Assembly (NCBI GenBank): GCA_016935755.1
Contig: JAFGQI010000008.1
Span: 1 to 37,161, forward strand
DNA: 37,161 nt
Source: Anaerolineales bacterium
GTDB taxonomy: Bacteria; Chloroflexota; Anaerolineae; Anaerolineales; UBA4823
Direction of reading: 5' to 3'
The notes under the pieces were generated by a model that searched no databases, had not been told where the DNA came from, and saw nothing but the letters and a program-made list of their open reading frames with translations. Below are positions 32,147 to 37,161 of this stretch, in pieces. Each line of letters starts with the position of its first letter. Position 1 is the stretch's first letter. The translations under genes and the position numbers were made by a program.

Positions 32147-32785
32147 ATGGAAGAAAAAGTATTATTAGGTGAACCCCGTACAGTGGTTGGCAAGCAGGTA
32201 CGGGCTTTGCGCAGGATTGGAATAATCCCTGCGGTGATTTATGGGCATGGCATTGACCCATTAACCATCTCTTTGAACTATAAAGAGGCCAACACGATCC
32301 TATCAGGAATCTCTTCGTCGCAATTGCTTGTCGTTGAAATCGAGGGCAAGAAGCACATAACCCTGGTGCGACAGAAGCAGCGCGATCCCGTTACCAGCAT
32401 TCTGCTCCATGTGGATTTTCAGGAAGTCTCGATGACTGAACTCCTGCGCGCAACTGTGGGCATCGAACTGGTGGGCGAATCGCCAGCCGCGAAGAACTAC
32501 GGCGCAATTATTGTCACGGGGCTGGAAAAATTGGAGATCGAATGCTTGCCCGGGGATCTGCCCGAGCGGATTGTCCTGGATATTGCAGTGTTGAAGGAAA
32601 TTGGCGACGCAGTGTACGTGCGTGATCTGCCAATCCCAAGCAAAGTTGAAGTATTCGACGATGGCGATGAGCTGGTGGTTATTGCTACTGCTCCGATCTC
32701 AGAGGCCGAATTGGCCGAGGGTGAACCTGTAATGGTGGAACCAGAAGTGATCGAGCGCGGCAAGAAGGAAGAAGAAGAATTCTAA
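32147..32785 (+). CDS. rplY: 50S ribosomal protein L25 / general stress protein Ctc
   Basis: 212 residues, the long CTC form. The N-terminal 5S rRNA-binding domain (about 1-90) has GKQVRALRRIGIIPAVIYGHG and ITLVRQKQRDPVTSILLHVDFQEV; the C-terminal TL5/CTC domain (about 95-185) has LPGDLPERIVLDIA and the tail is acidic (KKEEEEF). It stabilises 5S rRNA in the large subunit, and in Bacillus is stress-induced. AAGGAAGG precedes the ATG. A structured leader with an early terminator lies upstream. Confidence 0.95.
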   Translation: MEEKVLLGEPRTVVGKQVRALRRIGIIPAVIYGHGIDPLTISLNYKEANTILSGISSSQLLVVEIEGKKHITLVRQKQRDPVTSILLHVDFQEVSMTELLRATVGIELVGESPAAKNYGAIIVTGLEKLEIECLPGDLPERIVLDIAVLKEIGDAVYVRDLPIPSKVEVFDDGDELVVIATAPISEAELAEGEPVMVEPEVIERGKKEEEEF

Positions 32786-32795
32786 TTCGCCTCAC

Positions 32796-32823
32796 AGAGC
32801 GCCAGCCACAGGGCTGGCGCTCT
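32796..32823. terminator. intrinsic terminator after the L25 gene
   Basis: 12-bp perfect stem (32796-32807 / 32812-32823), loop ACAG, followed by TATTTTA on the plus strand. It reaches the stop codon of the convergent Nudix gene and may serve both. Confidence 0.85.
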
Positions 32824-33440
32824 TATTTTAAGATCTCCAGCAGTGTCAGAGTAAAACGAGCGCTGGCGCCCCACAATATTTCGCCATTATAGGGCTGAAA
32901 AAAGATAACCGAAATAGGCGAGTAAGGATGGGGTAAAACGCGCTGTTCCTCGCGACGGTTGGTTGGATCAGCCAGCCAGGAGAGGGGGATGGTAAAGCAC
33001 CGTTTGACTTCCTGCGGTTGCGTGCGCAGAGGGTAGGGCCAGGGCATGACCCCTACGATAGGTGTCACACAGTAATTGCTGATGGTCAGGAATTCATGTA
33101 AACGCCCCAGTACTTTGACATCGGCAGGCGCCAGGCCGATTTCTTCCTCGGCTTCTCGTAAAGCGGCTTCATATGGCGATCGATCCACCGGCTCCATTCG
33201 CCCGCCAGGGAAGGCAACCTGACCGCTGTGTGCGCTGTTGTCCTCTGTGCGGCGGATGTAGAGCAAATTCCAGGCATCTTCAATCATCACCAGTGGCATC
33301 AGCACTGCCGCCGGAGAAGTATCGCCTTGCAGCATCCCCGGCGGAATAGAGAAATCTGCAGAGTGCATACAGTCTGGCCGCACAGAGGCCATCTCCAGCC
33401 GGCGGGCAATTTCCGCTACTGTTAGGTTGGCGAAGTTCAT
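32823..33440 (-). CDS. Nudix hydrolase, CoA pyrophosphatase type (NudL/YeaB-like)
   Basis: 205 residues. Nudix box at about 80-102: GGRMEPVDRSPYEAALREAEEEIGL read as G-x5-E-x7-REAEEEIGL (quoted in parts: GGRMEPVD, REAEEEIGL), complete with metal-binding glutamates. The preceding AVLMPL and HSGQVAFPGGR with the later PIVG(V)MPWPY match the CoA pyrophosphatase subgroup, which cuts CoA to phosphopantetheine and 3',5'-ADP. The ATG at 33440 follows an in-frame TTG; ribosome site weak (AGG). It is last in the trmI / zinc-ribbon / Nudix unit, 31 bp after its neighbour. Confidence 0.87.
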   Translation of the reverse strand: MNFANLTVAEIARRLEMASVRPDCMHSADFSIPPGMLQGDTSPAAVLMPLVMIEDAWNLLYIRRTEDNSAHSGQVAFPGGRMEPVDRSPYEAALREAEEEIGLAPADVKVLGRLHEFLTISNYCVTPIVGVMPWPYPLRTQPQEVKRCFTIPLSWLADPTNRREEQRVLPHPYSPISVIFFQPYNGEILWGASARFTLTLLEILK

Positions 33441-33471
33441 CAAAACCTGTTATTACCCTGGAATATTCTCG

Positions 33472-34071
33472 CTATGCGGGAATCGGGCTGCCGCAATACG
33501 GGCACTCGCTGGTTTGATCATCAAGCCATTCCACTTCGTTCGGGCGAATATTTGCTCCGCAGAACGGGCACTTGGCTGGCAGACGAGGTTTCTGATCTGC
33601 CTGTGTGGATCCCGCAGCTGAGGGTGTAAAACCGGCCTCTTGGATTGCTTCAGGATGATCTTTGAGTGCGCCGTCTAACCAGGATTGCAGTTGAGCGGCT
33701 TTCTCCGTCTGCCCAAGCTGTGATAATTGAGCCACTGCAGCGCTCCCGAAGCGGTGCAGCGATCCCCAGCGTTCGGTGCGCGCCAGCAAGGTGAGCCCCT
33801 TTTGAACGAGATCATAGCCTTTTTGAACCTGATTGGCCAGCAAACGCGCCCGTCCAGCCTGTAAATAAAGCTGTGGGGCGCGCTGAAGCATGCCGCGCGC
33901 CTGGGCGCCTTCAGCCAGGCGTTCGAAAGTCTCAGCAGCTGGAATGTAATCGCCTGCTTCCATCATCCGGTTGGCATTTTGCAGGGCCTGGCGGACAACT
34001 TCTGCCAGGGGCGCCGCCGGACGGCGCGGGCCGATTATTCTTCGTGGGCGAAAGGGACCTCTACGAAACAT
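33472..34071 (-). CDS. TPR-like protein with C-terminal zinc ribbon, unknown
   Basis: 199 residues. A basic N-terminus (FRRGPFRPRRIIGPRR), then helical pairs like tetratricopeptide repeats (about 24-140; NRMMEAGDYIPAAETFERLAEGA, APQLYLQAGRARLLANQ), a flexible linker and a zinc ribbon with CPFC (about 168-171) and CPYC (about 190-193). No enzyme motif. AGGAGG precedes the ATG, which begins 1 bp after the trmI stop. Position next to a tRNA methyltransferase and the basic N-terminus suggest, weakly, an RNA-related role. Confidence 0.7.
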   Translation of the reverse strand: MFRRGPFRPRRIIGPRRPAAPLAEVVRQALQNANRMMEAGDYIPAAETFERLAEGAQARGMLQRAPQLYLQAGRARLLANQVQKGYDLVQKGLTLLARTERWGSLHRFGSAAVAQLSQLGQTEKAAQLQSWLDGALKDHPEAIQEAGFTPSAAGSTQADQKPRLPAKCPFCGANIRPNEVEWLDDQTSECPYCGSPIPA

Positions 34072-34072
34072 G

Positions 34073-34972
34073 TTAATTTACCTCCTCATGGTTTGTATTT
34101 CCGTTCAAATCCTCAGTGAAGGATCCGTTATCCTGGAAATCTCCATCTTCGATCAACAAGGCTTCGGTCGGAGGGCGATCCCTGGTCAGGATCATTGGTC
34201 GGGCGAAGATCAGATACCCGGTGTGAGCTACCATCCGGTCGGTGGGACGTAAGCGGTCTGGGACAGGTTTATAGAAGCGCATGATGATTTCGCAGACTTC
34301 GATAAAAGCATAATCGAACTGGTAAAACGCGGCCAACAGGCGGCTGACCTGATTGGTGGTGGGCAAGATGGTGCCAAAATACCCGCCTGATTTTAGCGCC
34401 TGGCGCGCCTGTGCGAGAAAATCATAGGGATTGGGAACATCCAGGAACAGGGCATCCACGTTCTTCTCGTCAAATCCCTCGACGATATCGCGTATTTTTA
34501 GTTCGACCCGACCGGCCAGCCCGACACGCTCAAGATTTTTTAAGGCCAGGTTCTGAAATTGAGGGCGAGCCTCATAGGATGTCACTCGTCCCTGCGGGCC
34601 GACCGCCCAGGCCAATGCTGTTGTCAGGGCGCCGGAGCCTGTGCCAGCCTCCAGCACATGCACGCCTGGCCCGATGCCCATCTTAACCAGGATATAGCCG
34701 ATATCTTTCGGATATAAGATTTGGGTATTGCGGCGGGTCTCGCGGAGTACGTCGCTCAAAGAGGGCTGGAGCATGAAGTAGCTGCTCCCCTTGTGGGTGA
34801 ATACCTGGCTGCCCCAGGGTTTGCCGATGACTTCGTCATGAGACAGGATGCCGCGATGCGTGTGGAGCTGCGCGCCAGAAGCCAGACGAAGAATAAATAC
34901 TTTATTGTTGGGACTGACCAGTTGAGCCAGATCGCCTGGTTGGGCTAACGATGAATCATTTATCGTTTCCAT
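34073..34972 (-). CDS. trmI: tRNA (adenine-58-N1)-methyltransferase
   Basis: 299 residues from the ATG at 34972; a GTG at 35008 is possible but has no ribosome site. Makes m1A58 in the T-loop of tRNA with SAM, as a tetramer. N-terminal small beta domain (about 1-75, FILRLASGAQLHTHRGILSHDEVIG), then TrmI Rossmann domain: YPKDIGYILVKMGIGPGVHVLEAGTGSGALT (in parts: PGVHVLEAGTGSG at about 100-112), SYEARPQF, FLDVPNPYDFL with the catalytic-site Asp. The C-terminus (from about 260) adds an acidic tail absent in most homologues. First gene of a three-gene unit. Confidence 0.9.
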   Translation of the reverse strand: METINDSSLAQPGDLAQLVSPNNKVFILRLASGAQLHTHRGILSHDEVIGKPWGSQVFTHKGSSYFMLQPSLSDVLRETRRNTQILYPKDIGYILVKMGIGPGVHVLEAGTGSGALTTALAWAVGPQGRVTSYEARPQFQNLALKNLERVGLAGRVELKIRDIVEGFDEKNVDALFLDVPNPYDFLAQARQALKSGGYFGTILPTTNQVSRLLAAFYQFDYAFIEVCEIIMRFYKPVPDRLRPTDRMVAHTGYLIFARPMILTRDRPPTEALLIEDGDFQDNGSFTEDLNGNTNHEEVN

Positions 34973-34998
34973 AAAATCGTTGCTTTCCTCGGGGTGTA

Positions 34999-35007
34999 AT
35001 CTTACCA
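34999..35007 (-). promoter_or_regulatory. possible extended -10 promoter of trmI
   Basis: TGGTAAGAT on the minus strand (35007-34999), start near 34992. No -35. Divergent from the cold-shock gene promoter. Confidence 0.35.
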
Positions 35008-35021
35008 CTTTTTAAATAACC

Positions 35022-35050
35022 TTGACGAATTTGGAGAAGACTGATAGACT
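35022..35050 (+). promoter_or_regulatory. promoter of the cold-shock protein gene
   Basis: TTGACG (35022-35027), 17-bp spacer, TAGACT (35045-35050); start near 35057. The resulting leader is about 159 nt, long like the temperature-sensing leaders of cspA genes. GGCC repeats near 35095 and 35122 followed by a T-run are the only other structure I see. Confidence 0.5.
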
Positions 35051-35215
35051 TTATTCTAAGTTGTGGCACGTGTGTTCTTTCTGGAAATTCGTAAGGCCGG
35101 TCTGAACGAAGTGCTTGTCCAGGCCGTTTTTGTGTTAAATAGCCAGACTTGTACGAATACTGAAGGACTGCGTTAGCCCAGATCATTCATGACCCTGTAA
35201 GGAGAGTTTTTCAAA

Positions 35216-35425
35216 ATGAGCGAGCGTATTGTCGGCAAAGTAAAATGGTTCAACGCCAGTAAAGGTTATGGCTTTATTGAGCGCCCAGGCGGTCCAGATG
35301 TTTTTGTGCATTTCTCCGCTATCGAAATGGATGGCTACCGGTCGTTGCAGGAAGGCCAGGCGGTCGAGTTCAGTGTTGAACAAGGACCGAAGGGCCTGCA
35401 GGCAGCCAAAGTAATTCTTGTTTAG
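35216..35425 (+). CDS. cold-shock domain protein
   Basis: 69 residues, a single OB-fold cold-shock domain. RNP1 KGYGFIE (about 16-22) and RNP2 VFVHFSAI (about 29-36) are complete, after [11 protein letters not shown]. Binds single-stranded RNA/DNA and melts mRNA structure at low temperature. AAGGAGAG precedes the ATG. Long leader upstream and strong terminator downstream make it a single-gene unit. Confidence 0.96.
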   Translation: MSERIVGKVKWFNASKGYGFIERPGGPDVFVHFSAIEMDGYRSLQEGQAVEFSVEQGPKGLQAAKVILV

Positions 35426-35446
35426 TATAATCCGTAGATAACCCAT

Positions 35447-35477
35447 AACCCCCGCCCAAAGCGGGGGTTTATTTTTT
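35447..35477 (+). terminator. intrinsic terminator after the cold-shock gene
   Basis: 9-bp stem AACCCCCGC/GCGGGGGTT (35447-35455 / 35461-35469), loop CCAAA, then TATTTTTT. It slightly overlaps the end of the convergent small membrane protein gene. Confidence 0.9.
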
Positions 35478-35744
35478 CTCCTTATTACCTGGGATTTGGC
35501 TCAACCAGTGACCCCCCAACAGGAATATTGCACTGACCAGGGATGCCATCCCCAGGCGCAGGGTGCCGACGCTGAAAAAATTCCAACCCAAGTATTCGCC
35601 CAGGAGTTGCCCCAGGGCGAATCCAACCCATGCCAGAATCATATATATAAACAGGCGGCCCGCATTTCCACCTCGGATCAGGTGAAAAGCTAAGCCGTAG
35701 AGGGTAGATATGATAAAGCCGAGTACTAGCGCGGGGATGGCCAT
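35469..35744 (-). CDS. small three-helix membrane protein, unknown
   Basis: 91 residues with three hydrophobic helices (about 2-22, 29-50 and 56-79) and a basic C-terminus (GNKEKK). AAGGAAA precedes the ATG. It lies 59 bp after mnmA on the same strand. A longer frame in another phase (35485-35784) is a shadow without hydrophobic pattern. Family not recognised. Confidence 0.7.
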   Translation of the reverse strand: MAIPALVLGFIISTLYGLAFHLIRGGNAGRLFIYMILAWVGFALGQLLGEYLGWNFFSVGTLRLGMASLVSAIFLLGGHWLSQIPGNKEKK

Positions 35745-35803
35745 AAGTGTTTTCCTTTACTCGGACGGAATTCCCTCCGCCCAAAAATGATCACGCGATT
35801 ATT

Positions 35804-36877
35804 TTATGCCTGAATGATCCCACCGCCCAGGACAATATCACCGTGGTAAAAGACTGCTGCCTGCCCTGGTGTGATATCCCGTAAGGGATGATCCAGGATA
35901 ACACAAGCGGATCGGTCTTGTAGAGGAATCACCTCTGCCCAGACCTCTCGCCCCTTGTAGCGAATCTTGACCTGCGCACGGATAGGCCCGTCCGGAGCAG
36001 TTCCGGTCGTCCAGTTGATATCGCCTGCAGTAAATTCCAGGCCGCCCAGCTCTTCCTGAACACCTACGATCAGTGCGTTCTGGGAGAGATCCTTCTCCAG
36101 CACATAGAGAGGCTCTCTGGAGGAAAGCCCCAGGCCTTTCCTCTGCCCGATGGTGAAATGCGCCAGACCGTTGTGGTTCCCTAAGGTTTCCCCTTGCCGG
36201 TTGATAATCGGACCTGGCTGATAAACCTCCGGGGCGTGGCGCGCCAGGAAGCTGCGATAATCTTCGCTGGCCAAGAAACATAAATCCTGGCTCTCAGATT
36301 GCTCTGCTACCGGCAGATTATATTGGCGAGCAAGCTGGCGCACCTGAGCTTTTGTCAGGCTCCCTAATGGGAGCAGGGTGTGGGACAGCTGCTCCTGGTT
36401 TAGCATGTACAGCACGTAAGATTGATCCTTGGTTGGATCCACGCCTTTGACCAGCTGGTAGCAGCCTTCTTGATCCTGCTGGATGCGGGCGTAATGCCCG
36501 GTGGCCAGGAATTCAGCGTCCAGAGCGCGCGCTCTGGCATACAGATTCCCCCACCGCACCAGGCGGTTGCACACCAGGCAGGGATTTGGGGTATCCCCTC
36601 GCCTATATCCATCTATGAAGGACTGGACAACAGTATCCCGGAAAATTTTCTGTGCATCAATAGCGTAGAACGGTATGCCCAGGATGGCTGCCACGCTCCG
36701 CGCCTGGACCATGGCATCAGGCGTGCAGCAGCGGTTTTCATCCTCGTGGCCGGCTTCGCTCCACAGGCGCAGCATCATACCGATCACCTGGTAGCCTTGC
36801 TCGACCAGCAGCGCGGCTGCGACCGAGCTGTCTACCCCGCCGCTCATGGCGATGACAACGCGCAGATTGGATGGCAT
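35804..36877 (-). CDS. mnmA: tRNA-specific 2-thiouridylase MnmA
   Basis: 357 residues, full length. Activates U34 of Lys/Glu/Gln tRNAs with ATP and inserts sulfur to give 2-thiouridine. PP-loop SGGVDSS (12-18), catalytic cysteines C103 (NPCLVCN) and C200 (DLCFLA), ATGHYARI, KGVDPTKDQSYVLYML and LGNHNGLAHFTIGQRKGLG are all present. No Shine-Dalgarno; a TAAAAT box (36889-36884) lies 6 nt before the ATG. The cysteine desulfurase just upstream supplies the persulfide sulfur. Confidence 0.96.
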   Translation of the reverse strand: MPSNLRVVIAMSGGVDSSVAAALLVEQGYQVIGMMLRLWSEAGHEDENRCCTPDAMVQARSVAAILGIPFYAIDAQKIFRDTVVQSFIDGYRRGDTPNPCLVCNRLVRWGNLYARARALDAEFLATGHYARIQQDQEGCYQLVKGVDPTKDQSYVLYMLNQEQLSHTLLPLGSLTKAQVRQLARQYNLPVAEQSESQDLCFLASEDYRSFLARHAPEVYQPGPIINRQGETLGNHNGLAHFTIGQRKGLGLSSREPLYVLEKDLSQNALIVGVQEELGGLEFTAGDINWTTGTAPDGPIRAQVKIRYKGREVWAEVIPLQDRSACVILDHPLRDITPGQAAVFYHGDIVLGGGIIQA

Positions 36878-36906
36878 AAAGATATTTTACTCTGGTTCTT
36901 ATGATA

Positions 36907-37161
36907 TCAGGAAGCCAGGGCGCGGATTCGGCTGATCGCCTCGGGCAAGGTCTTCAGAAAGCCGTCCACCTGCGCCGGAGTGTTAGCCGTGCCCAGGGTC
37001 ACTCTCAGCGAGCCGATAGCCCAATCGCGCTCCAGACCCAGGGCAGTCAGCACGCCTGAAGGTTCTGGGTCGCCAGTTTTACAGGCAGAGCCGGATGAGC
37101 AGGCGAAGCCTTCAATATCCAACATCATCAGCAGTTCGTTGCCGTCTACCTGCTGGAATGC
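36907..37161 (-). CDS. iscS: cysteine desulfurase (IscS/NifS family), C-terminal part
   Basis: The last 84 codons of a PLP-dependent cysteine desulfurase, cut by the window edge; the frame is open to 37161. FACSSGSACKTGDPEPSGVLTALG carries the catalytic loop cysteine (in parts: ACSSGSACKTG), followed by SLRVTLGTANTPAQVDGFL, the typical C-terminal helix region. It takes sulfur from cysteine for MnmA and for Fe-S clusters. The class I/II choice and name (iscS, nifS or sufS) rest on a fragment. 29 bp before mnmA, same strand. Confidence 0.9.
   Translation of the reverse strand, partial: AFQQVDGNELLMMLDIEGFACSSGSACKTGDPEPSGVLTALGLERDWAIGSLRVTLGTANTPAQVDGFLKTLPEAISRIRALAS

Overview
This window reads as one stretch of bacterial chromosome, most likely from Chloroflexota, class Anaerolineae. 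That placement is inferred from protein style: a tandem PFK, secreted proteins with long Thr/Pro linkers and a C-terminal LPLIYR-type tail, and many conserved hypotheticals with zinc ribbons. Base composition is moderate, with strong Shine-Dalgarno sites at many genes. No phage, transposon, CRISPR array or tRNA was seen. The left edge carries a truncated ABC-2 permease and the right edge is cut inside a cysteine desulfurase.

Region 1 (1-7.8 kb): the permease fragment is followed on the minus strand by a secreted protein with two papain-like cysteine peptidase domains and by a beta-propeller lipoprotein. Then comes the tmRNA gene ssrA (minus), divergent from a plus-strand operon of an ECF-type sigma factor, a DegV lipid-binding protein and a small membrane protein that may be the anti-sigma factor.

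Region 2 (7.3-13.2 kb): a minus-strand operon encodes a MacA-like adaptor, a MacB-like ATPase, a FtsX/MacB-like permease and a small secreted protein. It diverges from a NarL-family sensor kinase and response regulator. The 195-bp gap holds three TGAC/GTCA inverted repeats placed like activator sites for both promoters.

Region 3 (13.2-20.1 kb): metabolic and accessory genes: two GNAT acetyltransferases (one with an extra helical domain), a small membrane protein, a carboxylesterase, transketolase with a HEAT-like partner, a zinc-ribbon protein and an SH3 surface protein.

Region 4 (20.1-27.2 kb, all minus strand): an ErpA/IscA Fe-S carrier, a phytol-kinase-like membrane enzyme, an unknown protein, SmpB (partner of the tmRNA in region 1), an LCP cell-envelope ligase, an S41 protease, and a 747-residue phosphofructokinase with the duplicated, half-degenerate plan of eukaryotic PFK.

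Region 5 (27.3-37.2 kb): an LsrG-like monooxygenase-fold protein with an iron-type alcohol dehydrogenase, a two-domain RsmC/RlmG-like methyltransferase, a FecR plus beta-propeller lipoprotein, ribosomal protein L25 behind a structured leader with an early terminator, a TrmI / zinc-ribbon / Nudix operon, a cold-shock protein with a long leader, a small membrane protein, MnmA and IscS. The last two work together in tRNA 2-thiolation.

No wholly new multi-gene system was found. The best leads are the eukaryote-type PFK, the tandem peptidase, the L25 leader, the symmetric operators between the exporter and its two-component system, and several genes without a Shine-Dalgarno whose -10 box lies 6-8 nt before the ATG, which suggests leaderless mRNAs.
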